Below, one piece after another: positions 1 through 8,645 of a DNA stretch of 64,000 nt. Under the pieces are notes generated by a model. The model was not told the DNA's origin. It made no database searches and worked only from the letters and a program-made list of their open reading frames with translations. This DNA comes from Bacillota bacterium. GTDB lineage: Bacteria; Bacillota; Clostridia; Christensenellales; JAEXRW01. The stretch is from assembly GCA_023454175.1 (NCBI GenBank), contig JAEXRW010000025.1, forward strand, positions 496,001 through 560,000, read 5' to 3'. A program made the position numbers and the translations under genes. Position 1 is the first letter of the stretch. The number at the start of each line of letters is the position of its first letter.

Positions 1-1958
1 TCGTTTCCGTATACTTCCTCGGATTCAGGGCCGATCAGGTTATGCGCTTCCTCAATGAATATGATATGCCGCGCATAGCCTTTGTCATGGTGCGGGCGGA
101 CCTTCAGGGATTCCCGGATCAACGCGCACAGGATCAGCGTCAGGAAGTTGGCCGGGCCCGCACCCATTGATTCCAGTTCTATGACCGCCGATATTTTGAG
201 CCAGTCCTCGGGCGCTACCGTGGAGAAGGGCACGTCGAAAACGTCGCCCATTTCACGCCTGAGCAGGCTGCCGATCCTCACTTTCAACGCGGATTCCAGG
301 TTGCCCCGGATCTCATCGCTGTAGGTTGTTGTTTTGAGTTCCTCCTCGAGGCGTCTGTATAGCATGGACATGGTTGGGAACTTGAGTGTGGTCTCATCCG
401 TATAGACCATCTCGGGGGACCATCCCGTTTGCCGGTACACCGCTTCTATGGCGGTATCCAACAGAAATGGCATCGGATTGTCCAGGGGAAACGCCCCTTC
501 AAAAACTCCAACGAGCCGCCGGATATGTTCTGCCACCATCAGCCCTTTGGGGAATTCGAAGGGGTTTATGTGCAACGGGAAAGACATGTCGGCATTGGGC
601 GCAAAAATGTGTACGGCTTCCATGCCTTTCTGGTTTGCCAGTGCCCTGTATTCCTGCTTGGCCGGTTCCAGTACCAGGAATGGTATTTGGTACGTTTTCC
701 AGAGCGTCGAAATAATATGCCTCATGGTATGGGTTTTCCCCGAGCCCGGTACACCTGAGATGAAAGCATGTTTTTCCAAGTTCTTTAGGGGGAAGTATAC
801 TTCGTAACCGTTTTCATCTGTACCAAGCAATAATTCTTTATCCACTGTTTTTGGCGCTGTTTCTTTCCTCTTTTCGATGACCTCCCCATCGTAAAGGGCA
901 GGAAACCGGAAAAACGGTGCCGCTTCCTCAAGTGTAAAAAGGGTGGGCAGATATCTCAGCTTGAAATTCTGCGCATCCTCCTTGCATGCGATGATACCCA
1001 GCGGGCTCTTCTGCAGTATAACCCTGCTTCCTCCAACATAAAAATCAATCATCGCGTCCGAAGATTCGAGGAATGATTTAGGTGTAAACATGCAGCTTTT
1101 TGGATCACTATATGTCGCGATGCAATAGTTACCTTTTTTCAAAGCCTCCGCACCCGCGGAGTCAAGTACTACAACGCTGTCTTCCACGTCGTTTCCAAAC
1201 ACAAACACATTGGTGATGAAATGCGGGGATAAATCTACGCCTTCGAGTAAGTCCTCATAGGATCTGAGCACATTATCAGCTTCATAATCCCGCTGTCCCT
1301 CTCTCCCAGCCCTAGCAAACTGCCGCTCCCGCAGCACTGAGACTGGCTTTCGCAACGCCTCCCGAAGAGCCTCACTTCTTTCTACCGGGTATAGATCCAC
1401 GCGGTAGAGTATCGTCTTGTTCAGGGCTTCCATGAGCTTGCTCATATTGAAGAGTCTGCCCTCTTCGTTCATCTCCCATTTGGGCACAGTGTAATAGCCT
1501 TCGTCTTCCCTGGAATCGATCATCGCAGGCTTGATAAATACTTCCTTTTTAATCAATGTGCTGCATACAGAAAATTTAGGATCCTTTATGTTTCGTTCCT
1601 GAAGAAACATTTCGAATGAATATTCTTCTTTATTTTTATTCTCAAGTTTACACGTACCCTGAAAAGGAAAAAACCCGGACAGTGGAGATGATCTTACCAT
1701 CTCAGGAACATTCTTCAGTTTGTCTTCCGGGCCCCGAACCAGAAAGAGTATCTCTAGTCTATTGCCTTTTTCGCTGGTATTGTCGTAATAATACAATAGA
1801 TGAATGGACAAGCCTGACAATGCACCTTTTCGATTCCATTGTCGCAAAAAAGACAGGTGTTTTTCCAAAACACCATCAACACCTGAGCCATCCAGAAAAG
1901 AATACTTGTTTAAAGTCAAATCTGGCAAAGCCGAGATTTTATAACACAATTCTTTCAC
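1..1958 (-). CDS. HerA-type ATPase (DUF87-like), 3' end off the window
   Basis: The minus-strand reading frame is open from a GTG at 1956-1958 to the window edge, giving about 652 residues without a stop. A Walker A motif GVPGSGKTHT lies near residue 403, followed by the stretch VLEPAKQEYRAL common in HerA-like ATPases. A Walker B with glutamates, IIFIEEAHN, lies near residue 640. The family is hexameric DNA-translocating ATPases; in mobile elements they often pair with a nuclease or other effector in anti-phage modules. The N-terminal 400 residues match no domain I can name. The start is supported by AGGTG about 7 bases upstream. The partner gene, if any, would lie left of the window, so the role as defence or DNA processing is inference. 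Confidence 0.75.
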   Translation of the reverse strand, partial: MKELCYKISALPDLTLNKYSFLDGSGVDGVLEKHLSFLRQWNRKGALSGLSIHLLYYYDNTSEKGNRLEILFLVRGPEDKLKNVPEMVRSSPLSGFFPFQGTCKLENKNKEEYSFEMFLQERNIKDPKFSVCSTLIKKEVFIKPAMIDSREDEGYYTVPKWEMNEEGRLFNMSKLMEALNKTILYRVDLYPVERSEALREALRKPVSVLRERQFARAGREGQRDYEADNVLRSYEDLLEGVDLSPHFITNVFVFGNDVEDSVVVLDSAGAEALKKGNYCIATYSDPKSCMFTPKSFLESSDAMIDFYVGGSRVILQKSPLGIIACKEDAQNFKLRYLPTLFTLEEAAPFFRFPALYDGEVIEKRKETAPKTVDKELLLGTDENGYEVYFPLKNLEKHAFISGVPGSGKTHTMRHIISTLWKTYQIPFLVLEPAKQEYRALANQKGMEAVHIFAPNADMSFPLHINPFEFPKGLMVAEHIRRLVGVFEGAFPLDNPMPFLLDTAIEAVYRQTGWSPEMVYTDETTLKFPTMSMLYRRLEEELKTTTYSDEIRGNLESALKVRIGSLLRREMGDVFDVPFSTVAPEDWLKISAVIELESMGAGPANFLTLILCALIRESLKVRPHHDKGYARHIIFIEEAHNLIGPESEEVYGN

Positions 1959-2148
1959 TTTAAACACCTATTATCATTTGTTATATTGTTGTAGCAATAA
2001 AATGTTCGATTAAGGAATAATGGATTGGTAAACACTGATTACCAGTAGATCAATATAATAATATCTTATACTTTATTAAACATCAATAATCTCCCATAAA
2101 TATTAAACGAAAATAAATAAAAGTTTTCTAATATATTAAATATTACTG
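1959..2148. other. AT-rich intergenic stretch
   Basis: This stretch of about 190 bases is very rich in A and T and has stops in all frames. It separates the divergent HerA-type gene from the remains of a DNA polymerase gene. It probably holds the promoter of the HerA-type gene, but I see no clear -35/-10 pair. Confidence 0.4.
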
Positions 2149-2844
2149 TTGGCGGCGAATGAACTCCTTTATGTTGGCGGGGCCACCTAGCGTAAGTTTC
2201 TAAACTGGAACATCCCCACCATAGAAGCCCTGGCCAATACCCCTATCGATGAAATGCGTGACCTCCTTGGTAAATGGGTGAAACACTACATATGTTCGCA
2301 AATAGCTGGGACCCCTCCCCTGTCAACGTTATGGATTACGAGGAAGAAGTCAAAGGTGTGGGAAATAGCATTACCACACCCAGGGATATGGTTAACGAAA
2401 AGGATGCTCGGCAGCTTATATTTGCTCTGTCCAAGTCTGTAGCTGAACGAATGAGAAGGAAAGGACTATCCGGCAATACTATTGCGATCTGGATAAGAGA
2501 TGTTGACCTTATGTCTTTTATCCGTCAAAGAATAATAAAGGCCAACCTGCCTGGCAAATGAGATTGCATACCAAGCTATTGATATCTTTCGTCGTAATTG
2601 GTTCTGGGATAAGCCGTTAAGATCACTTGGTGTGCGGGTGCCTGGTTTATATACAGAGAAAGATGGACGACCAGATCTCCCTGCTGCTTGGGAAAGAAGA
2701 AAAGCAAGAGGCTCTTGAAAGGAGTATTGACGATTTCGAAGATGGTTCGGACATGGATCTGTCAAACGAGCATTGATGCTAAAGGATTCAGCCCTTGATC
2801 CCAATACAAATGATCCAGCATCTCCAAACAGGGTGGTATTTTAA
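2149..2844 (+). pseudogene. Y-family DNA polymerase (DinB/UmuC-like) C-terminal remnant
   Basis: Joining frames gives a recognisable Y-family polymerase C-terminal half. It starts LAANELLYVGGAT, then LNWNIPTIEALANTPIDEM (helix-hairpin-helix region), then VGNSITTPRDMVNEKDARQL and the little-finger domain WDKPLRSLGVRVPGLY. It finishes with ALERSIDDF and MLKDSALDPN, ending at a TAA at 2842-2844. The frame shifts at least four times and an in-frame TAG sits at 2188-2190. The N-terminal palm and finger catalytic half is absent. Such polymerases are common on Firmicute plasmids, prophages and ICEs, so this is most likely a decayed cargo gene. No product is expected. Confidence 0.85.
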
Positions 2845-2904
2845 AATAACCGCAAATTTTATCTCTACTTATTGCTATTTTATATCTACCAATTTATTCA
2901 TTTT

Positions 2905-2913
2905 TGTTATAAT
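2905..2913 (+). promoter_or_regulatory. Extended -10 promoter of the mod-res pair
   Basis: The bases TGTTATAAT form an extended -10 element (TGnTATAAT) about 150 bases upstream of mod. No good -35 is visible, as is common for extended -10 promoters. The start of transcription is inferred. Confidence 0.45.
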
Positions 2914-3063
2914 ACGACTGTATACACATGTTCGACAAAGTTTGCGCTTCGCTAATGTAGATGATAAGAAGGCTATAAAAAAATATGCTGCGGATTATGA
3001 GGTTACCTTTGCTGCTGTTGTGCCCGAATGGATACAAAAATATTGCGTGGAGTGGATGGAGTA

Positions 3064-5169
3064 ATGGCAAATATCAACGAGACTATTTTGGAAGTTGAAA
3101 AGCTGAATCCTGAGCTTGCTAGGCAAATTCAGAAGTATGTCAAAGATCATTCTTACGGGCTGGTCTTTGAACATAATCTGCCTGAAGCAGTTAGACTTTA
3201 TAAGAAGACGCCTGCTGTTGGCGATATAGTAAATATTCTTCCCATACGCGGAGATGATGAGACTGAAGAGAATAAAGTGCCGTGGGTAGTCAAAGCGGTT
3301 AAGGATGATATCACGACGATTGAACATGACAACGAGCAAAAAGATATATCGGTGAGGGATATAGTAGTTCTTGTTAGTTATCGGGATGTAATCTATCCAG
3401 GTTTGAAAGAATTAGACCGTATTGAGCGCGGTAATCCAAATGAACCGTGTCATATGGTTATCAATGCAGAGAATTATCATGCACTGGAAGCATTGACATA
3501 TGCTTATGCTGGTAAAGTGGACTGCATTTATATTGATCCACCATATAACAACAGAAATAAATCATGGAAATATAACAATGATTATGTTGAGCCGGACGAC
3601 CAGTATAAACACAGCAAATGGCTTGCATTTATGGAAAGGCGTTTGAAACTCGCAAGGAACCTGTTAAATCCGGAAGATTCTGTTCTCATCTGCACTATAG
3701 ATGAAAAAGAATATGCACGGCTCGGTTTACTGTTGGAGCAGACTTTTCCTGGCGCACAGATTCAGATGATCAGTATAACCATCAGTCCATCAGGGGCAAA
3801 GAGAGATAATTTGTTTTCCCGGGCTGACGAATATATTTATATTGTGTTATTTGGTAAGGCTCATGTGACGCATCCTGCAGATAATGATGGTGAAAAAGAA
3901 ATTCGGTGGTTCTATCTAAGAAGAACGGATTACTCTTCCCGGAGAGGAACGACAAAAGGTGGAACTGCTCAATTCTATCCGATTTATGTCGATGATAATA
4001 CCAAAAGAATTGTTGAAATAGGAGATTTCCTAACCCCCGAAGCATCAATACAGAATGTTCCGAAAAAAGAAGGTTCCACTGCTGTTTTCCCTATAAGAGA
4101 AGATGGTGTTGAAATGAATTGGGGTGTTACAAAAGAAACACTTCAGGATTTGGTTGATCGTGGTTTTATACAGGTATCTGACGGATATCCTTTGCAGCCA
4201 TATATCTTCAAGTATGTAAGCACAGAATACGCTCAGAAGTTAAGGCAAGGCAGATGGAGGATAACAGGAGAACGCCCAGACGGCAGTAAAGTTATTGTGG
4301 AAACTGCTGGTAAGGTCACGCGTGCTACTACCGTATGGCAGAAGAAAATATACGATGCAGGCGCTTATGGGACATCGTTACTGAAAGAAATTATAGGAGA
4401 CGGAAAGTTTGATTTTCCGAAATCATTGTATTCAGTTACAGAAACTTTAAGATATTTTGTAGCTAAAAAACCAGATGCTCTCATTATTGACTTTTTTGCA
4501 GGCTCTGGGACAACGTTACATGCAGTTAATCTTCTGAATGTAGAGCTTGGTGGCTATCGCAGATGCATCTGTGTTACAAATAACGAAGTGTCGTACAATG
4601 AGTCTAAAATGCTAACGGCAAAGGGATTACGACAGGGAGATGCAGACTGGGAAAAATACGGAATTGCCACATTTGTAACATGGCCGAGAACTAAGTGCTC
4701 GATATTAGGCACCGATATAGAAGGAAAATTCTTGGATGGTGATTATGGAACTCCTGCAAAAGATATCGATCTAGGCTATTCTCTGCCAAAATACAATGGG
4801 TTTAAAGCAAACGCCATGTTCTGCGAGCTGACATATGAATCCGCTTGGCCGATTCGTCTTGATCGGGCGTTCGATGCTATCGCTCCTATGCTTTGGATGC
4901 AGGCTGGATGTCGTGGGCCGATTATTAAGCAGATTGGTAAAAGTTATTTGACGACTGATTATTACGGTGTGCTTTTCGACTTTAATCAGGCGTCTAAGTT
5001 CGTTGATAAGGTCAAGAAGACGCCGACGATAAAAACGGTGTTTGTCGTGACGGATGACCAGAGACGCTATTCCAATATGGTACGACGCTTGCCGAACATC
5101 GAAGTACACCGGCTATATGAGACGTATTTGCGTACTTTTGAAATCTGCGGAGAAGGAGGACTGGATTAA
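3064..5169 (+). CDS. mod: Type III restriction-modification methyltransferase (Mod)
   Basis: A 701-residue DNA methyltransferase of the beta arrangement. The catalytic motif IV, IDPPYNN, is at about residue 157, and the SAM-binding motif, DFFAGSGTT, at about residue 477. The region between is the likely target-recognition domain. In type III systems Mod dimers choose the site and methylate one strand, usually adenine N6, and also recruit Res. An ATG further upstream at 3028 is in frame, but the ATG at 3064 has GGATGGAG just before it and is preferred. The stop overlaps the res start by one base (TAATG), so the two are translationally coupled. The lower GC than the chromosome genes to the right fits horizontal acquisition. 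Confidence 0.93.
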   Translation: MANINETILEVEKLNPELARQIQKYVKDHSYGLVFEHNLPEAVRLYKKTPAVGDIVNILPIRGDDETEENKVPWVVKAVKDDITTIEHDNEQKDISVRDIVVLVSYRDVIYPGLKELDRIERGNPNEPCHMVINAENYHALEALTYAYAGKVDCIYIDPPYNNRNKSWKYNNDYVEPDDQYKHSKWLAFMERRLKLARNLLNPEDSVLICTIDEKEYARLGLLLEQTFPGAQIQMISITISPSGAKRDNLFSRADEYIYIVLFGKAHVTHPADNDGEKEIRWFYLRRTDYSSRRGTTKGGTAQFYPIYVDDNTKRIVEIGDFLTPEASIQNVPKKEGSTAVFPIREDGVEMNWGVTKETLQDLVDRGFIQVSDGYPLQPYIFKYVSTEYAQKLRQGRWRITGERPDGSKVIVETAGKVTRATTVWQKKIYDAGAYGTSLLKEIIGDGKFDFPKSLYSVTETLRYFVAKKPDALIIDFFAGSGTTLHAVNLLNVELGGYRRCICVTNNEVSYNESKMLTAKGLRQGDADWEKYGIATFVTWPRTKCSILGTDIEGKFLDGDYGTPAKDIDLGYSLPKYNGFKANAMFCELTYESAWPIRLDRAFDAIAPMLWMQAGCRGPIIKQIGKSYLTTDYYGVLFDFNQASKFVDKVKKTPTIKTVFVVTDDQRRYSNMVRRLPNIEVHRLYETYLRTFEICGEGGLD

Positions 5170-7967
5170 TGAGATACGAATTATTCGAGTTTCAGAAGAA
5201 TGCTGTCAGGGATCTCCTCAAGAGAATGTCGTCTATGCAGAATAATTACGAAATGGATGGTTCTCTGTCTGCAGTTTCATTGACCGCACCGACTGGCGCT
5301 GGTAAGACAGTTATCTCCGCCGCCGTTGCGGAGGGTTTATTCTACGGCAATGACACATTTGCGGGTGATCCTCAGGCAACTATTCTATGGTTGTCCGATA
5401 GCCCGAACTTGAATAAGCAGACGATGAACCGGTTTGATGCTGCGACAGATTTACTGAATGTCACGACAGCAATGGAGATTATTGACCAGACCTTTGCAAA
5501 GAGTCATCTGAAGCTAATGCCAGAACATGTCTATTTTCTAAATCGTCAACTGCTTGGTAAGGGTAAGAAGTTGTCGAATGAAGCTGAGGGCGGCCGTTCA
5601 TTTTATGATGTCTTGAATGATACAATCGAAGATAGCGCTATTCATCTTTATCTGTTTATTGATGAAGCACACCGTGGCCTCGGCAAAGGCGATGACGCCG
5701 GGACCAGTGATAATGCGAATAAGACGATTTACAGCATTATCATTGACGGTCAAGAAGGAATAAACAAGCCGATTCCTTGTGTGGTGGGCATTTCTGCTAC
5801 ACCGGAGCGGTTTAATGTGGCAATGCAGGGACGCAAGAACCGCGATATGAAGGCTCCGGTCGATGTGCCGACATCCGCGGTTCGTGATTCCGGCCTGATT
5901 AAGGATATTATCGAGTTGCGTACGCCGAAAAAGGCAGCCGACACGAAACATCAGGATTTGACCCAGGCATGTGTGAAGCTAGCTGAATCATCGAAGATAT
6001 GGAAGAATTACTGTACAAAGAACAACATTCCATTTGTGATTCCTTTGATGGTCGTTCAGGTCGAGGATAAAGTAACAATTGAAACACTTAACTCATTATG
6101 CGCGCAGATACACAAAGTCTTGCCGTGGCTTGATATTTCTGACTGCTTCGCCAATGTTTTTGGCGAGCATGAGGATATTGCGACCCCGACAGGGAAGATA
6201 CCATATATTAAACCTGAAGAAGTGTCTAATCATACCGAAGTCCGCGTACTCTTTGCTAAGGATGCGGTGTCTACAGGCTGGGATTGTCCTCGTGCAGAAG
6301 TTATTTATTCCAGGCGTAAGCGTACTGATCCGACGTATATTGCCCAGTTGATTGGACGTATGGTTCGCACCCCTCTTGCCCGTCGAATCCCTTCTGTCGA
6401 AGAATTGAATACAGTTGCTTGTTATTTACCTGAATTCGATTCCAATACGGTCGAGGCTGTTGTTGAGAAGTTGAAGGATGAGAATGTAACTCCTGCAAAG
6501 CAGATTCTCAAGAACCCTGCGGATGTCCATTTCTTTGGACACATGAGAGATAAGATTGAAGAAAAACTGGCAAAAAACATTGCAGCAAGTTCCAGCCTGG
6601 CATTACCAACACAAAGCCCTATGTCTGAGACTGGTACGGGATTGGTTGTTCATGAGGAGCATACACCATACGGTCAGATTTCTGATGTATCCACAAAAAG
6701 CACTGGAGACGAATTTAGAGTAAATACAGAAGATGATTTCTCCATAGTTACTGAAAATGTTACGGAGACAATACAGGAGTTAAAGGAGGCACTCGACAGA
6801 ATTCCGAGGGCGGATAGTGAAGCTATAAAAACATGTTTTGAGGGCATTATCACTCGTCAGGTGCGTCATGATAAGCCAAACCATTTTCTTGATCTGTGGG
6901 ATTGCATTGACGTTGTTGCAGCTGACATTGATCCCGATGCAGATATAGATTCAAGAATACAGGAAGAATTCTATAACAATGTTGAGGGCGAAATCCTGAA
7001 GCATCCTGCAGAATTCAAGAGGACTCTTGCCGAGATCAAGAGCACTACTATCACAGTACAGCGTGTTGATCCGCTTACAGGAGAAAAGTATGAGGATGCA
7101 CATGATGAGCTTGTTGAAAATGATGCAACTCGCCTGGATGCGTATTATAAGTACACTGTAAATGTATTTGCTGGTGCATCTGATATTATCAAATACTGCA
7201 TTAACAGACGCATGGAGGAAAAACTCGATTCGCAAACAGAAGCAATCAGCCGCATAGCAGCCATCGGCTATTGTATGGAAATCGTGCAAGCCATGGAAGA
7301 TTGGGCTGAAAATAAGACAAGTGACTTTTTGAGCGAATATGGTCCTCAAAGATACGTGGTTTCAGAAGAGAATCGTGAGAAATGGGACCGTATTGAAGGC
7401 AACACAAAGCCTTATATTGAGCGTTATTTGAGTGTCCAGGCAAGTATTACCCGACAGAATAAAGAGTATGACAAGTATCCGAAGCACATAATCAGTGATG
7501 ATGATGGATGGGCATATTTAAACTTAAATGATTTGGAGAAGAAGGTCGCCACGACGGAATTGGCTCGAAGCCATAATGTTGCCTGGTATCGAAATCAACC
7601 ACGGAATCTCAACGCATCACTGTCAATTCCTTATAAGCTTGGTGTTAAATTAGAAAACATGTATCCCGATTTTATATTCTTTCAGCAATCTACGGATGGA
7701 ACAATTATCCCAACAATCGTAGATCCTCATGGAGACTGGTTAGGAGATAGCATCGCAAAACTAAAAGGCTACGTCGATTATTTGAAAGATAATCCGGATA
7801 TTTTTGGATCTGTTCTAGTTGTTGCTGATGAAGCTGGCGGGGAATATCGGTATTTGGATTTAAAGAACAGTGCGGTTCAGGATGCCATTGAGCATTTTTT
7901 CGGCAATTCTGCAAAAGAGCTTTTTACTGGCCCGCTGAGTAAGAAATATACCATTAAAAGCGAATAA
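5169..7967 (+). CDS. res: Type III restriction enzyme helicase-nuclease subunit (Res)
   Basis: A 932-residue superfamily 2 helicase. Walker A APTGAGKT is near residue 40, Walker B FIDEAHRG near 163, motif III GISATPE near 208, and motif VI QLIGRMVRT near 395. The C-terminal part carries a PD-(D/E)xK-like patch: YPDFIF near 835, then IVDPHGDWLGDSIAKLKGY with D, H and K residues typical of Res nucleases. It would move or switch on DNA using ATP and cut near unmodified sites as part of a Mod2Res complex. No frameshift is seen, so the system looks intact. It is coupled to mod by a one-base overlap. Confidence 0.93.
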   Translation: MRYELFEFQKNAVRDLLKRMSSMQNNYEMDGSLSAVSLTAPTGAGKTVISAAVAEGLFYGNDTFAGDPQATILWLSDSPNLNKQTMNRFDAATDLLNVTTAMEIIDQTFAKSHLKLMPEHVYFLNRQLLGKGKKLSNEAEGGRSFYDVLNDTIEDSAIHLYLFIDEAHRGLGKGDDAGTSDNANKTIYSIIIDGQEGINKPIPCVVGISATPERFNVAMQGRKNRDMKAPVDVPTSAVRDSGLIKDIIELRTPKKAADTKHQDLTQACVKLAESSKIWKNYCTKNNIPFVIPLMVVQVEDKVTIETLNSLCAQIHKVLPWLDISDCFANVFGEHEDIATPTGKIPYIKPEEVSNHTEVRVLFAKDAVSTGWDCPRAEVIYSRRKRTDPTYIAQLIGRMVRTPLARRIPSVEELNTVACYLPEFDSNTVEAVVEKLKDENVTPAKQILKNPADVHFFGHMRDKIEEKLAKNIAASSSLALPTQSPMSETGTGLVVHEEHTPYGQISDVSTKSTGDEFRVNTEDDFSIVTENVTETIQELKEALDRIPRADSEAIKTCFEGIITRQVRHDKPNHFLDLWDCIDVVAADIDPDADIDSRIQEEFYNNVEGEILKHPAEFKRTLAEIKSTTITVQRVDPLTGEKYEDAHDELVENDATRLDAYYKYTVNVFAGASDIIKYCINRRMEEKLDSQTEAISRIAAIGYCMEIVQAMEDWAENKTSDFLSEYGPQRYVVSEENREKWDRIEGNTKPYIERYLSVQASITRQNKEYDKYPKHIISDDDGWAYLNLNDLEKKVATTELARSHNVAWYRNQPRNLNASLSIPYKLGVKLENMYPDFIFFQQSTDGTIIPTIVDPHGDWLGDSIAKLKGYVDYLKDNPDIFGSVLVVADEAGGEYRYLDLKNSAVQDAIEHFFGNSAKELFTGPLSKKYTIKSE

Positions 7968-8096
7968 GTATTATGAATGAAAGGGTTTGAAACGGCTAAT
8001 TATTACACGAAATTATTACTCCAAAATCACTCCAAAACCACTCCAAAATCACTCCATTTTTTCCGGTCTAAAAAGAAATAGCATGTCATGCAATGG
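7968..8096. other. Intergenic region after res, containing a tandem repeat
   Basis: No gene is visible between the res stop and the converging VRR-NUC fragment. The stretch is dominated by the 11-base tandem repeat listed separately. No classical hairpin terminator is obvious. Confidence 0.4.
8019..8057. repeat. Tandem 11-bp repeat, about 3.5 copies
   Basis: The unit ACTCCAAAATC occurs at 8019-8029, 8030-8040 (one change, ACC end) and 8041-8051, followed by a partial copy ACTCCA at 8052-8057. It lies 52 bases after the res stop in non-coding DNA. Function is unknown; it could be slippage-prone, a protein-binding array, or a relic of the join between restriction genes and the phage module. 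Confidence 0.85.
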
Positions 8097-8267
8097 TTAC
8101 TCAGGAAGGCTCGTTGGAAAGGTTATCACCGATTGGGAAATCCGCTTGTATTTTTGAGATATTTGAGCGATACCTACTACGTTATCCAGAGACACGGTAA
8201 TATATGAAGGCCCCCCACTCTTGTGTATGAGGTCCACAAGCCATTTTTCGATTGCGGATTCCCTCAC
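8097..8267 (-). pseudogene. Truncated VRR-NUC nuclease remnant
   Basis: From a GTG at 8265-8267 the minus strand reads VRESAIEKWLVDLIHKSGG, which resembles the first helix of phage VRR-NUC nucleases (typically RESxIEKYLVxxVKxAGG). After that the frame no longer follows the family: the expected PDR and E-x-K nuclease core is missing and it stops after 56 residues. In many Clostridia phages the VRR-NUC gene directly follows vapE, as here, and is followed by an SNF2 helicase, which is absent. I infer a deletion or recombination joint within this fragment. The assignment rests on a short match. Confidence 0.5.
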
Positions 8268-8645
8268 GTCTGCCACTTTCCATTGAAGGTGTTTCCAATG
8301 TTGCCGAAATAATACCCGAACTCCTATATAAACGTATATAGGCCCGGCGATATATAGCATGTACTCTATATTCTCATTGTTGATTAATTAATAAGGTCAT
8401 AAGGTAACATCGGCAACACTTGGTGCTTTGGACTCCTTTTGAAGGCATTTCTACATCTACAATGTAAATTATCAGCTTTTTTAGTGTTGTCGAAACCCGT
8501 TGCAGATGGTGTTGCCGGAACTTATTTTCGGCTACACCTTTTCCCCCACGGATCCATTTTTGTTTCAAGTCCTAAAGGTCACCATTGACCCTGCTGTTAA
8601 CACTTACAGAGCTTTGGAAACGTTTTTATCGTTCAGGGTAACACC
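8268..8645. other. Intergenic stretch downstream of the VapE-type gene
   Basis: No open frame here looks like a known protein; a 64-codon minus frame at 8374-8568 has no recognisable features or ribosome site. Short related stretches containing TGTTGCCG occur near 8297, 8412 and 8510 in direct and inverted orientation. Their meaning is unclear. Confidence 0.35.

Noticed and set aside
2795..3064. An 89-codon plus-strand frame just before mod
   Set aside because: Its first part overlaps the polymerase relic and the promoter region, it has no ribosome site, and only the last 40 codons look protein-like. The mod start with its own ribosome site explains the region better.
8374..8568. A 64-codon minus-strand frame between the VapE gene and the VRR-NUC fragment
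   Set aside because: No recognisable motif, no ribosome site and an odd composition; treated as intergenic.
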